Shown: in pieces, positions 13,340 to 25,340 of the stretch
Numbering within the stretch: position 1 is the stretch's first letter
Layout of the letters: each line of letters opens with the position of its first letter
DNA from: Strigamia acuminata
Lineage: Eukaryota; Arthropoda; Chilopoda; Geophilomorpha; Linotaeniidae
Assembly: GCA_949358305.1 (NCBI GenBank)
Contig: OX442318.1
Coordinates: forward strand, 10,524,517-10,584,516
Length of the DNA stretch: 60,000 nucleotides
Direction: 5' to 3'
Notes under the pieces: generated by a model
What the model saw: only the letters and a program-made list of their open reading frames with translations
The model's database searches: none
Told to the model about the DNA's origin: nothing
Program-made: the position numbers and the translations under genes

Positions 13340-13556
13340 TTTTGCAACCATTGTATAATTTCAATGTATTTTTGAACCATGTGAGTGGTTATATATTGTT
13401 ACGCGTCCGGACTGCGCTGTGAAGTATTTTCAAATTGTGCATTTTGCAACCCTTGTTATAATTTCAATGTATTTTTGAACCATATGGGTGGTTATATATT
13501 GTTACGCGTCCGGACTGCGCTGTGAAGCATTTTGTGAAGTATTTTCCAATTGTGCA
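13340..13556. repeat. Tandem duplication of about 105 bp
   Basis: Two adjacent copies share TTCAATGTATTTTTGAACCA and TTACGCGTCCGGACTGCGCT. The second copy carries a short internal duplication of GAAG(T/C)ATTTT. The 3' part contains CpG-rich ACGCGTCCGGACTGCGC, unusual in this AT-rich setting. Confidence 0.85.
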
Positions 13557-14624
13557 TTTGTAACCATAACGTCAAGGCAATGGGAGTTTGTCATAAGTTT
13601 TCGATGTCCACGAGCAATCGACAAAGCAAGCGGAAAACTGCGACGAAAAACAAGCGATCAACGATAACATCGATAACATGTTAGAACACGGTGTTGAGAT
13701 TTGTCTTAAGCCTTTTGGAGAGAGAAAAGTATTTTTTTTCCTCCCTCAAATTTCAAAATTTTAAAAATCCAATTTGTTATTTGCTCGGTTGGATTATTGA
13801 CAAGGGTCACAATTGGGCAGAGCCTTTTTTTTTGATGCAATATCTATATATATCCAATCTGTGAATGACTTGCAATTCAAGACTTGTCATTGCCATCAGG
13901 TCCCAGCCATGCGCCAGTGTAGCAGCTTTGACCTTTTTCACTCTTGCCTGCAAATTACTTGCTAGAAAGGATCACGTTCATGCTATAGAGTTTTGGAAAA
14001 AGGCGTCCAAAGAAGAGGACAGAGGGTGGACTGAAGGTATAGAGAAAAAAGGAGGTTGGGGGTTGGTGTTGGTGTGGTGTGTATTCCATGGGACGTGAAT
14101 GGATGGGCCGTGTGGCCATGGAATAAACAGCACATGGAAGAAGGAACAGCATGACAGATGAGGTGGTGGGAGAGGGAGCATTGGCCATCTCATGCATTTA
14201 TACTGCAGAAACATTTGGCCCGGTCTCCTCCATCCCTTCTTTTTTCTCTTCTTCAATCTCGCTGTTAGAAGGTGGATTTTTCGCTTGCTAGCATTTGGGT
14301 GTTTATTTGTGGGCAGGGACATTTAGAGGATACACTGAAGTTTGCTATAAAAATAATGTGTTGCAACCATTGAAGGTTCTATGTGTTTTCTTTGTACGGT
14401 TGAAAAAGTTTGGTTTCGGGGGAGTTTGGTGCGGATTTTGGAAGAATCTGGGATGGATGTGAGATTTTTTTTTTCAGATGTATTTTTAGGGAAAAAAGAT
14501 ACATGAAGTGTAATTTTAAAATTCTAGAAAAGTAAAAACAATGTAAACCGTACAACGAAGTCGGAAATACTAACACTTCTTTCGAAAACAGAAATTTATC
14601 CTCCCAAAAACAAAAATATATTAT
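13557..14624. other. Intron 1 unique sequence
   Basis: Moderately complex sequence with CpG-containing patches (13560-13690) and unique sequence at 13860-14330. I tested the open frames here for splice sites compatible with phase 1 and found none convincing. Confidence 0.45.
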
Positions 14625-14900
14625 TATAAAACAGAAAAGATTGATATAAAACAGAAAAGATTGTTATAAACAGAAAAGATTATTACAAAACAGAAAAGAT
14701 TGTTATAAAACAGAAAATTAAAACATTGCTCAAAAGCAGAAAGACAAAACATTGTTAGAAAGCAGAAACACCAACCTTTGTTAGAAAGCAGAAAGACAAA
14801 ACAATGTTAGAAAACAGAAAGACAAAACAATGTTAGAAAACAGAAAGAAAACACTGTTAGAGAACAGAAAAAAAAACATTGTTAGCGAACACAAAAAACA
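14625..14900. repeat. AAAACAGAAA-rich tandem repeat
   Basis: Two related families lie side by side: TATAAAACAGAAAAGATTGT (period about 20) and GTTAGAAAACAGAAAGACAA (period about 27). The A-rich decay continues to about 15010. Confidence 0.85.
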
Positions 14901-15179
14901 AAGCTCTGAAAACAAAAAAAAAACAAAAAACAAAAAAGAAACAAAACTTCGAAAACAAAACACAACAAAAAAAAATATCAAAACACAACAGACATGCTAA
15001 AACAAACAACTTTAAAACAAAGAATCTCCAACAATAAACATTCCTAGATACGTTCAACAAAAATGGAGAAACAGCGAGAAATGAAATAGCATTAGTATAT
15101 AGAAGAAAAAGATTTGGATTAAGTGCAGGAGGATTTGAAATGTTGGACATGGGTGTTTAGAGTAGAAATAAAAGAAAAT

Positions 15180-15900
15180 GAGTGTAGGAATTGAAGAGCA
15201 GCATGGGGATGGTGGACGCTCATCAAATTGGCTTCTGTACTAATACAGTGCCAATGTGGGCTAAGAAATTAAATCTCAAGAAGTGCTCTATAATACCAAG
15301 TGGCGACGAAGTAATACTACTGACGACCAATCTGTGCCTCATGCCGATTATCATTCCACTGGGGCCGTGCCAGCTTCTCTTTCTCGCAGACACCCCTCGG
15401 CCATCAATGTTGAGATACATTAAAGTCACATTAGTGCGCCACACATCAGTATGCCGTCCGCTCTCATCTAACTTGGTGCGGGGGACGCTTTGACTCGCTT
15501 CTTTTTAAATCATGCACTACTTTAATTCATCACATTTAAACACATTATTGGCGAAAATTAAGTCAAAACAATCGGCTTTGATTTTTTTCTTGTCAACGTT
15601 TAAAAAATTAAATCTGTACATTGTTGCATTGGTCTCAGAGATGTATTTATGTTCTGAAGGCATGTTTCATGAATGTCAATGCCAGGTCTCACTGTATCAG
15701 AAATGAGTAGGGGCCCAGAAATGTGTCCGGTCTGGTGAGAGGACTTTCTTCTGTCTGGAAAAAGATTGAGTATGGTTTGAGGTCGGTTCATTTCGTTGCT
15801 GATAATTTTGTCGGCTTGGTTGACTCGGCTTCTAACAGAATTGTTAATGCAAGGGGGGCAAGTTCTCTGCTCAGTTTGCACTCACTATGCCTTAACTAGG
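15180..15900. other. Unique, higher-complexity island in intron 1
   Basis: The sequence is more balanced in base composition than its flanks and is free of repeats. Open frames exist on both strands at 15191-15493 (100 and 73 codons). No known domain was recognised and no matching splice pair was found, so I do not call an exon. It could be a conserved non-coding element. Confidence 0.3.
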
Positions 15901-15938
15901 ACGCATACAAAGCGAAACAGAAGATGGATTCAAAAATA

Positions 15939-16061
15939 AAAATAACAATTTTAGTTTAAGTGTATTTTAAGTTTTAACATGGGTTTAAATAGGAAATGAT
16001 GTCATTTTTGGTTTAAAATTGAAGTAAAACACAAAATATTTTAGTTTTTGAATGCAGCTAC
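15939..16061 (+). repeat. Dispersed repeat of about 122 bp, copy 1
   Basis: Shares AATTTTTAGTTTAAGTGTATTTTAAG-type sequence, GGAAATGATGTCATTTTTG and the terminus TTTTTGAATGCAGCTA with copies at 30002-30123 and 30353-30473, all in the same orientation. No coding capacity is visible, so it is probably a short non-autonomous element. Confidence 0.85.
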
Positions 16062-16408
16062 TGTGAATGAAATAATTGTTGCGCAAAGTTTCTGTTAACA
16101 ATGCAGTGAAGCAAACTCAGAATTGAAAATTTTGAATTCACTTCTTTCTTAACAATTTACGCGCGAAGTATTGTGCGCGACCGATTTTCTGCGCTTTTCA
16201 CTGTAGCATTGTAAACTAGCTAACAAGCACTTGGTTGCGACAAAAGGGCCATGGCAGTTCTGCCTGTACTTGTCGGTGCTTTAGTCTGTGCCATCACACT
16301 TGGCTTTTAAAAGTGATAACAGGTAACGGCACTATTCACCTGTGTGCAATAAACAAGTGTTCCAGAAGTGTTCATGAGATGTCTCAATTTGCCAAAAATT
16401 GCATATAC

Positions 16409-17054
16409 AGTGTAAGCCGGATGGTTCGGACATAGGTCAGCCTACAGAAGCTTTTTTGTTCCAGAGGGGGATAGTCAGGAGAGCGTATGTTCTTTTGTTA
16501 GGATAAAGATTGATTGGGTTTGGGCGCTAACTGTCCGAAAGTTTGACTAACGACATAAACGGCAAGAAAAATTTGGAATGAAAACTACAAAGTTGTAATG
16601 TTTACCATAGACCTTTCGTCATAAATCATTGTTAACCAACTGTTCATAATTTTTTGAACCTAGGTATTTTTTCATTTTAGTTGATTACGAGAGAAAATTA
16701 AAAGTTTCCATGTTAAAAAACAAGGTTTCTTGCTTATTTTGATGTGAAAAAACGATTGGAATAGGTTAGAAAACCATAAAATGAAAAGATCATTTCAAAA
16801 CAAACAAATTTCACGTGTTTCTAATTTTTTGTGCCGCACCTTATTTGCCAGGTCTATCTTTTAATACTGTTGCTAGGGCGAGACGAGAGACCGGGTCAAG
16901 ATTGATGTCATTGAATCTCAATGGATTTTTATGCCACCGGGTAGATAAAATTAAAACAGCTAAACTAAAGGGAAGTTTTTTTGTCCACGACTGTACGTTA
17001 TATAATGCATTTCATAATACAGTTTGGACGGTGCGAAAAGTACGAACCACACTG
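16409..17054. mobile_element. Possible TA-flanked non-autonomous DNA transposon
   Basis: The segment starts CAGTGTAAGCC and ends with the inverse, ACACTG, and both ends are flanked by TA (16407-16408 and 17055-17056). A GGTTCG follows the terminal CAGTGT at both ends, directly on the right and after about 11 extra bases on the left. TA duplication and CAGTGT-type termini fit Tc1/mariner-pogo relatives. The inverted ends are short and no transposase is present, so chance cannot be excluded. Confidence 0.25.
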
Positions 17055-18119
17055 TACAGGATGTCCCAATATCTTAGAAATGATTACAAGATCTTTGTAA
17101 TTTTCCAGAAATGCTCTTGAGACATGCCCATAGGAGAAATCTAAATGTCCCAAAAATGTTACTGTGACATCTCAATATCTGAGATATCTCATTCCCAAGA
17201 GATCTCTTGTGTTGAAAAGTCTCTTTGAATGAAGCAAATGTAGTATTTGTACATATTTCAAGGATCTATTACCATTATTAATATAATATATAATATTTAA
17301 AAAGCCTTGAATACATTGCATATCTAATCTCCATCATCTATCAATAATTTGATATTAAATTTAAACTTGGTGTTGCGAAACCTTTACGAAGAGTTTTTGT
17401 TTTCGATTTCAGGAATTGAAAGAAATTGAAGAGTAATAATTGAAAATCAATGTTGAATCATTGATTGATTTAATATTCTTTCCTTTTATTGTTGTATAAT
17501 ATTTAGTATCCTAGACAGGTCCTTGCACCGGTCAGCTCTGACATGCATTAATAAAATGTAATCAAGTGCAAGAAGATTATTGGTGGCACCAAGTATGAGA
17601 ATAATATCAAGGCACACTCAATCTTTCTTTGCTAAAGAATAAATAGGCATGGGAAAAAAATTGTCACGTGATGGAGTGGACTGGGAAACATATTGTAGAG
17701 AAGGCAAATCAGCTTAGATTCTTTTTTTTCGGATTGCGAAAACAAATTGTGTGTATTTTGTAAGAAGGAAGGAGCTTTGCTTTCAAAATTGATGCCTATA
17801 AAGCTTGACAGTGTAACAGTGTCTTGGAAAGAAGCAGTTTTGATGATAAGGACCGCCATGATGTGGGTGGAGGAGATGACAAGGCAGTGAGATTGGAAAA
17901 CATCTATTATTTTTGTGGGACAAGGGGAATTTTTGTCTTTATTTTTTTTTCTTTTCTTTTCTTTCTTATCTGGGGCCTCAATTTTCATCCTCTTATTGAA
18001 GTGGGAAAAAGGAAGGTTTTGGAATTTGATTTGTTTTGATTTTGTTTTCTAAATAGATTTAGATAGAAAGAGATGGAAAATAAAGTAGTTGGGTGCGAAA
18101 AGAAACGGTGAAAATTCAA
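17055..18119. other. Intron 1 unique AT-rich sequence
   Basis: No exon is supported. TACAGGATGTCCCAATATC at 17055 resembles the ends of some invertebrate DNA elements and is followed by diverged TGTCCCAAAAATG/TCTCAATATCTGAG words. Positions 17820-18040 are G+T-rich without clear features. Confidence 0.4.
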
Positions 18120-18129
18120 CTGAATTTCC

Positions 18130-18640
18130 TTAGTACAGTGAAATTCAACAATGAAATTCAACAATGAAATTTAACGAAGAAATTCAACAATTAATTTCAA
18201 CAATGAAATTTAACGAAGAAATTCAACAATTAATTTCAACAATTAATTTTAACAATGATTTTCAACAATTAATTTCAACAATGATTTTCAACAATTAATT
18301 TCAACATTGATTTTCAACAATTAATTTCAACAATGACGTTCAACAATGACGTTCAACAATGGCGTTCAACAATTATGTTCAACAATAAATTTCAACATTA
18401 AATTTCAACAATAAATTTCAACAATAAATTTCAACAATAAATTTCAACATTGAATTTTAATGATTGTTTTTAATAATGGATTTCAACAATGATTTTTTTT
18501 TGAAACAATGCATTTAACAATGATATTCTTTAAATAATTGATTTCAATAATGATTTTTCCTTGAAACAATGAATTTAACAATGATGTTCTTTTAAATAAT
18601 TGATTTCAATAATGATTTTTCATTGAAATAATGATATTTT
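18130..18640. repeat. TTCAACAATGA minisatellite
   Basis: Units of about 15-18 bases built on TTTCAACAATTAA or TTCAACAATGAAA extend for about 500 bases. Sequence decays at the 3' end to longer units with TTTCAATAATGATTTT. The core CAACAAT is shared with other arrays in this window. Confidence 0.95.
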
Positions 18641-19368
18641 TTACAACAATTCAATTCCATAAAAAAGAATAGAAAAAATATAAATATATTTTTTTAAAAT
18701 GAAAATAGTGAGCTTCAGTACTATTATTTATTTCTAATAGTTTAGTAATTAGTTTAGACAATTAAAAAACTATACATGAATTGTTACGTTGAAAGAGTTT
18801 GGGCCTTGACGGTTTTATTGTTCGAGTCAACAATTTATGTGTGAAAATGAGTGATAAATGAGTAGTGTGTTGATTTGAAGTGCAAAATGGGAGTAAAAGA
18901 ATTAAGTTTTTTTCTACTCAATTTTTTTTATTTCAAATAAGTCGAGAAGGGGATTTTCAAGAAATATCGGCAAGGGAGTTTTGAGTCGTTACTCTCTCTC
19001 ACGTTTCATACATTTTGGCCAATTTTGGCTGTTAAAGAAAATTGGGCGTAGTTTATCAAACGTCACTTTTGTTCTCAAGTCTGGAAAAGCACTGGCATTT
19101 TATCATCCCAACTTTTTAATACACGTGCTGATTGAAGCAGAAAAAAGTTGCCAATTGTTTTAATTTCTAAACTATGGTCTGTCATTTTCATTACTATTTT
19201 TCACTTATAAATAGAGGTGTTTTGGTTGGTATGCAGTGGTGAATGTGTTACCTTTTTTGAATGAATTGATGGATGTTGTTATTTTGTGAATGAATTGATG
19301 CAGCACGAGCTCTGTTGCATTAACTTCCTGTTAGATTTCAATATCAGTTATTGTGTCGAATAATATAT
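18641..19368. other. Intron 1 3' part
   Basis: Unique AT-rich sequence with no supported exon. A short open frame at 18981-19163 lacks a plausible splice acceptor. Confidence 0.45.
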
Positions 19369-19374
19369 TCATAT

Positions 19375-19409
<35 letters not shown>

Positions 19410-19412
19410 TTG
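19369..19412 (+). repeat. (ATTT)n microsatellite before exon 2
   Basis: Eleven ATTT units end about 25 bases before the exon 2 acceptor. With the following TTTTTTATTTTTTTGTAG they form the pyrimidine-rich approach to the splice site, so length change here could affect splicing (inference). Confidence 0.9.
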
Positions 19413-19437
19413 ATTTACATTTTTTATTTTTTTGTAG

Positions 19438-19512
19438 GAAAAACTGCTGCAGAGTTGGATGCATTTACAACGAGGTGGCATCGGGGTTTCGCCGCGTTTG
19501 GTCCAGCATCTG
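19438..19512 (+). CDS. Coding exon 2 of the unrecognised four-exon gene
   Basis: This 75-base exon encodes residues 50-74: a split Gly codon followed by KTAAELDAFTTRWHRGFAAF and GPAS. The acceptor TTTTTTTGTAG/GA and the donor TCTG/GTAGGT are both good, and both junctions are phase 1. The exon length is a multiple of 3, so skipping it would keep the frame. Joining to exon 1 gives ATG-KTAA, and joining to exon 3 gives PAS-G-PNID, with no stop in either case. The peptide is amphipathic, with aromatic residues in RWHRGFAAFG suggesting a structured segment. The base composition (about 52% G+C) differs sharply from the surrounding T-rich intron. No family was recognised. Confidence 0.62.
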
Positions 19513-20234
19513 GTAGGTCCATTTCTGCTATGTTTTGCTCATTTAAGGGAGTTTAACTATTTCTTTTGGTGTGTTGTGGTTTGTTAAAAATGTTTTGTTG
19601 ATAAAACTTTGCTTTGATGTCAAGATAATAGGATGATTGTTGTTATTTATTATTTCCGCAAAAGGGTTGACGCAACAAAGGTATTTAAGTTTATTAAATT
19701 GATCAACTGTTCTCATTTGAACTCAGAAGCAGCATTGGTGTTACGGAAAGAATGTCGTTTAATTTTTGCTAGATAATTCTAATTCTAATATATAAGGTTC
19801 GGTCTGTGTAAAATAGACGGGCATTTGAATATGGGGTCATAACAAGGACTAGCAAAAGTAACCACCTGATAGGCTGTCAGACCAAAATCTATTTTTAATA
19901 GAATATGCTCTAAAATGTAGTAGATTGTGAATTGTTGGGAGAAACTGTTAGTAAATAAAATAATCATGTGTTATAAGAATATTTATTGGTGTGATTAATG
20001 ACAATATCAATCTAAAATATTGAAAAGTTCACTGAATTCGAAAACAGGACCGGCTTCTCAAGCGCCGGTTAGTCTCCTGCACTTTATTTTTTTCTATTAT
20101 AGTACATCGACGTGTATCGGCTAAATTTTTATAGGATTTTTTCTTCTATTCGATTAGTTCAACACACATTTTCAACAAAATTTTACAGGATTATGTATTT
20201 TAATGCACAACTCCATTGTTAATTTTACATTGTC
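19513..20234. other. Intron 2 start
   Basis: AT-rich sequence with no exon seen. Positions 20047-20072 contain CCGGCTTCTCAAGCGCCGG, a short GC-rich hairpin-capable inverted repeat standing alone in the AT-rich flank. Confidence 0.45.
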
Positions 20235-20436
20235 TTCAACAATTATTGTTGAATTTATATTTTTTCAACAATTAATGATGAATTTATATTTTTTCAACAA
20301 TTAATGATGAATTTATATTTTTTCCAACAACAATTGTTGTTGAATTTATATTTGTTTCAACAATTATTGTTGAATTTCTATTTGTTTCAACAATTATTGT
20401 TGAATTTATATTTTTCCAGCAATTGTTGTTGAATTT
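20235..20436. repeat. Tandem array of palindromic TTCAACAATTATTGTTGAA units
   Basis: Seven units of about 28-32 bases each contain a palindrome centred on CAACAAT-ATTGTTG, separated by TTTATATTTTT. Perfect palindromes include 20235-20253 and 20325-20342 (CAACAACAATTGTTGTTG). Each unit could extrude as a small cruciform or fold as a hairpin in RNA. Confidence 0.93.
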
Positions 20437-20439
20437 CTA

Positions 20440-20945
20440 TCCATTATTCAGAAGAAGCGCTAAATTGTTGTCGCGTCGAATGCATTTGGACGAAACCAGC
20501 ATTTTGATGAATGAAACACCGAAAGAAATGATCCCCATGCACATATCTCCCACTAAGGAAACACTAGCAGTTTCCTTTTCTCCTTTCCCCAAATCCAAGC
20601 CCACGCCCTTCTCAGTCCATATTTTCTCTCGTCAACTTCCCCCATCCCCAAACAAGCTTTTTACTTTATGTGCACAAATTATGGAAGCGAGAGCCACACC
20701 GAGTTTTACGGTTGGACCGGGCATTACTAGCCAAGCATCTCAATTTTTTTTTAGATTTATTTTTTATCCATTTCTTCTCTTCCTTTGTTGCCATGGCAAT
20801 GGTAGTAATTCTTATTGGTCACTTAGGGGCTTGGCTCCGCGGTCCACGAAGACTCATGATTGGCAGAGAGGGTCTCGTCTTGGGTGTTTTGCTTCATCAG
20901 TGTGTTACATATTTCATCCAGTAATGCCAGGCTGCAACAACTTTA
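20440..20945. promoter_or_regulatory. Unique island with an RFX-type X-box
   Basis: A repeat-free, more GC-rich island. At 20787-20800 it carries GTTGCCATGGCAAT, differing by one base from the palindromic X-box GTTGCCATGGCAAC bound by RFX factors. Open frames on the + strand (20423-20956) have no recognisable domain, and I do not call them coding. The enhancer role is inference. Confidence 0.35.
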
Positions 20946-22059
20946 TGGTAAAATAGAATTGTAGGAAATTTTTTTTTTATTTCCTCAGAGACTTTTTTTT
21001 TCTGTTTGGGGGGGAGGCCAAGGTGGAATGGGGGAAATATGTGGAGTCAGAGTAATCCATTTGGAACTGTAAGTCCTGTCGGATTATTCAGTTTGAAGAG
21101 TGTGTTTCTTATGGAACAGGAAAAACCTATTTGGAAGTTGGTCCTAGAGCAGGGTAGAAAGTTGTCAGGTAGTAGTTAAAGGAGTGTTTGAGCCGGAAGT
21201 GATGCTTAGAGGAGCAGGAGGATGTTTTTAGGTAGTAGTTTGGGGTTTGTTTAGACAGGAAATGATGCAATGAGAAATGACTGAGAAATGATTTTTTTTT
21301 TACTTCTTTCTTGAATTGGGTTTGAATTATACCAAGACTGCTTTGCAGGGAAGCCAAAAGTTATCGAGGAAAAAAAGCTTGGCGCTGCAAAATGGACAGT
21401 TGTGTGTCTGTTGAGTGGTAACAATTGTTCAGACATGACAATAACTATTAGAAATGTAATATTTATAAACAATATTTACAATCAAGCATTTAAATTGTTT
21501 GTAAATTGGTAAGAGGTGACAATGAATCCACATTAATAATACTACGATATTTGTCGTTATTATTGTAACGAAGTGGATTTTGCTGGTGTCAACAATGATT
21601 TATTTTTATCAGGCCGTTTGCCATTGTTTAATTTAGTTTAGAATAAAATATTTATTTCTTGCTTTGGTTTTGAGTAGAAACAATGCATTTGTCTGTGTTT
21701 GTGAACATTATAATGGACTAAGCAAAGATGGATGCCTTATATGCACTGTAACAATATGTGTAATTTTGCATCAATATATAAACTTGTTTGCTTTGCACTA
21801 TTGCAAGTCAGCTTTAACAATTGCTATTGATTGTATTGTTGGGGGTTAAAAGGATGTGATGTGTGTTGGGGAAAAGAAACACAAAAGTTGATGCAGGGAA
21901 TTTGGAAGTATACTCAAGAGAAATTGGAATTTCATTAAAATTAATGATTTCTTGAAGGTTTAGTGGGGTATGTGGAAGTTGAAGAAGGGGAATTTTATTC
22001 CGAGGAATTTTTTTTTTTTAGGAAAGTAAATTATTAATAAGAGTTGTTGATTTATTGTA
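20946..22059. other. Intron 2 non-coding stretch
   Basis: No exon, RNA gene or recognisable element is seen. Sequence is AT-rich with short poly-T runs. Confidence 0.45.
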
Positions 22060-24260
22060 AGGCTAGGTATGGTTGGTGGTGGTTTTAAAGTGGGGGTTAA
22101 TGTGTGGGGAGTGCTTGAGTAGGGGTAAATATTGTGTGGGAAAAGAATTGAATTTATTTATTTTTAAAGTTGAGGAACTGAATGTGGAAAATTGTGTAGA
22201 AAAATAGTTGATGGGGTTAAACTGAGTAAGGGGGGTATTAATGAGGGGTGTAACAGACATCCATTTAAAAAATAGTTTGCTACATCATAAAAATGAAAAT
22301 TTAATGCGGGGTGTTTTTGATGATTGATACGGGGTTAAAAAGTGATTTGAAATAAAAGTGGGGGTAAATATTATGTGGGTAAATAATTAATTTCAATTTG
22401 AAATGCCACAATGAAGATGAAATTTGTTCAAAAACAAATGGAATTTGATGAAGAAGAGGTGAGATATAAAAAAATGGGGGTCAAACAAGTAAAAGTAGGG
22501 GTAAAGGTGGAGAAAATAAAAAAATGGGTGCAAAGTTTAGCCAAAATGGAGGAATATAAAAATTGAATTTTTCAATCAATTAAACCCAAGCTGAGAAAAT
22601 TTATGGCATTTTAATTGTGGGGGTAAAACCAGTCCCTAAAAAGTAGGGTTAAGGGAAAAAAAATGAAAAATGGGGATGAAAAATGAATTTTTTCTATCAA
22701 ATTGAACATGATGACTAGCGGGTTGAAAATTCATCGCTAACCCCTCCCCTTTGGCTTCACCTTTGCCCCCTGATTATGAAGGTGGGGGTAAAGTCCCTGT
22801 ACCTGTCGCGAGGGACACAAACGCAACATATGAATCATATCTGAAAAAACCCCCCCCACACCAACCCCAAAACTGTCCTTTTTTTAAATATATATATATA
22901 TTTTTAACCCCCTTAAAAAACTAGGGGGGAATCTGACCAACCCTACTTAAAGCTCGATTGAATATGAATTGAGGGGGTAATTTTTTCAAACGCCCCCATC
23001 TTAAGAAAGCCAGATTATCATCCATAAGTCATTTGAGCTCATCTCTTCATTTGTCGTGTGCCAAAAAACCGGTGGGTCAAAAGACGAGCTTGTACCCCCA
23101 CTTTGACCTTTTTGACTGACTGTGATGCAGTGAAAAGGTGGTGGTGGGGGGAATGAAATTTTTATTTTTTATTTTTATTTTTTATTTGAGGTTTGATGAT
23201 GATTATCCACCTGATGGGGGAGTGGTGGATTAATTGGCATCTCAAAGTGCAACTTGTAATCAGGCATGCAACTGATAATTTCATCTGTCACACTCATTTT
23301 GATTTGATATTTTTTTTTTTTTGGAAAATTTTTTTTGATATGGACATCAACATTATGATTGGGCTGGTTTATGGTAATGGCAGGTGGGAATTTAACAAGG
23401 GTTTGGGTGTTCTGTTAGGGTGTGATGATGGAAAGGTGTTCAGAGGGGGGTAAATTGGATTATCCAATTTTTTTTTTTTTTAGTTATGTTTTTTTTTTAA
23501 TTTTTAATTTTTATTTCTTCGTGTTTAAAATTTTGGATTTTTAAAGTTTTTTTTTAACCCCCATTGTTTTAAATGAGGGGTAATTGTTGAAAGGGGTATT
23601 TATGTATGTTTTATGGGTTAGGGTGATGTGTTGACATGTGGAATTAGATGTGGGAATTTGTAGAATTAATTTGAATTTTTTTTTTTTTATGAAAAAAAAT
23701 AGGGGTAGATAGAAAAAAAGGGTTGTCTTATGGTGTCTACACATGTTGAATGTACATGTCAGTAAATTTCAGAAATTGATACTTTAGGGTGCTGAAGGGA
23801 TTTTTTTTAAGGGTTAAGCATGTTGAAATTATTTTGTAAGTGATATTTGGGGGTAAAGAAAGTTAAAAAAAAGGGGGTAAGCTTGAAACTGATATACATA
23901 AAGGGGTATTCAAGTAGCAGAAGTGTTAATTTGTGGAAATATCAGATAGGGATGGGGGTTAAAAGGTAAAAACAAAAAAAATATTATTGGAGTACTGGAA
24001 ATTTAGTGGGGGTAAATGAAAATTTTATAAATAGTAAGGGTAAATTGAAATAATCATTAAATCAAAGAAACCTTTGGGAATATAAATGAAAAATAGAAAA
24101 AAATGGGGGTAAATGAACAAATTTTAAATTAGAGGGGTAGTTACTAATTAGTGGGGGTAAATGAAAATTTTATAAATAATACCGGTATATAAATTGAAAT
24201 AATCACAAAATCACAAAAAATCTTAAAATAAATAAAAGAAAAAAATTATGGGGGTAAATC
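22060..24260 (+). repeat. Region rich in GGGGGTAAA words
   Basis: The motif TGGGGGTAAA and close variants (GGGGGTTAA, AGGGGTAAA) recur many times on the + strand, for example near 22362, 22617, 22782, 23850, 24007, 24104, 24153 and 24250. They are not in a fixed tandem period. A local duplication of about 145 bases (24004-24149 and 24150-24258) shares TAGTGGGGGTAAATGAAAAT. An opposite-orientation patch rich in CCCC lies at 22740-23000. Confidence 0.75.
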
Positions 24261-24339
24261 CAATTATACTACAGCTGAAATAAATGTTGTTAACTCATGG
24301 CTTGTCCAAATAAAGAAATGGCCGTCGTTTTACATGTAT

Positions 24340-24780
24340 AACGTCGGTTGTTTCACCGTTTGCGGCTTATTTGAAAGCCGTTGTCAGGTTGTGGACAAAG
24401 GCATGGCAGACAAGCAGAGGCAAGGGTGTAATTAAAGTGTGCGGAATGTGTGGGTGTTTGATTAAAAGTCCAGTTGTTGGTGCGAAAAAAATGTTGGCAT
24501 CGGGGGTGGATGGGTCGGAGGAATGATTCTTCAATTACAGCAGGGTATTTGGCACTGCAAATGGCGTCGTTGGGTTGGAAAGATGGGCTGGCATTGGTTG
24601 GTTTTATGCAGCACGTTTTGGGTGTACAAACTCGTGTGATTTGCACTCGCTGGATAATTGATTTTTCCGTCTGTTCTCTCTCCTTTTGCACCGGCACAAA
24701 ATCACATTTGTGGGCCGACTTGTGTTTGCATGTTTTCGGTTAGGAAATGCATGCGTGGATTCATGCTTTTCGGGGTTCAG
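24340..24780. other. Unique CpG-containing island in intron 2
   Basis: A repeat-free segment of balanced composition (GTCGTTGGGTTGGAAAG, CGTGTGATTTGCACTCG and similar) set in AT-rich sequence. Open frames on both strands (24353-24697 minus, 24474-24743 plus) show no known motif and lack matching splice sites. A conserved non-coding element is the likeliest reading, by inference only. Confidence 0.3.
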
Positions 24781-25340
24781 TTGCTATTGGTTGGGGGGTT
24801 ATGCAATGGGTTTTTAGTGGGGATTTTTGCGTTTTTGGCGAGGTTTTGATGGAAAATTAGGCGTGAATGGTCGTTTTTGGCGATTTTTGGGATAAATAAA
24901 TGTGGATTTGTGTTTTTTAATGTGTTTTTGGGTTGGTTTGAGTGTTTTGGTTTGGAAATGATGGTTTTTTGGGGTAAAATTGTCGTGTTTTTGTAATGTT
25001 TTTTGAAGAATTAACGAAATCGAATATAAAATATATTTCTTCAACGTGAAAATGAAAATTTTCAAAAAAAATAATACACGTGATAAAATTTTACGTGTAT
25101 TTTAACCATAAAACTATTTTAATTCCACACTGCATCGCTAAAAACGTAGAAAACAACACAATGGCATGAAAACCTTATTTTTCCCAAATATTCCACTTCA
25201 CGGCACATCATCTTCTATTCACTTTTACTGCGCCAAAAATTACGTAGAAAAACACACAAAACGACACGAAAATAGCACAAAACGACACGAAAACGCACGA
25301 AAAAACGAACAAAAACACATTTAAAATGACAATTCACCCA
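24781..25340. other. G+T-rich tract followed by A+C-rich tract
   Basis: The + strand is G+T-rich from about 24780 to 25010. It then switches to A+C-rich from 25080 to 25340 (ACACGAAAACGCACGAAA-type words), immediately ahead of the CpG-rich segment at 25.34 kb. No gene is seen. Confidence 0.5.

Noticed and set aside
20423-20956. 177-codon + strand frame
   Set aside because: It begins inside the palindromic array, crosses poly-T and shows no domain or phase 1 splice pair.
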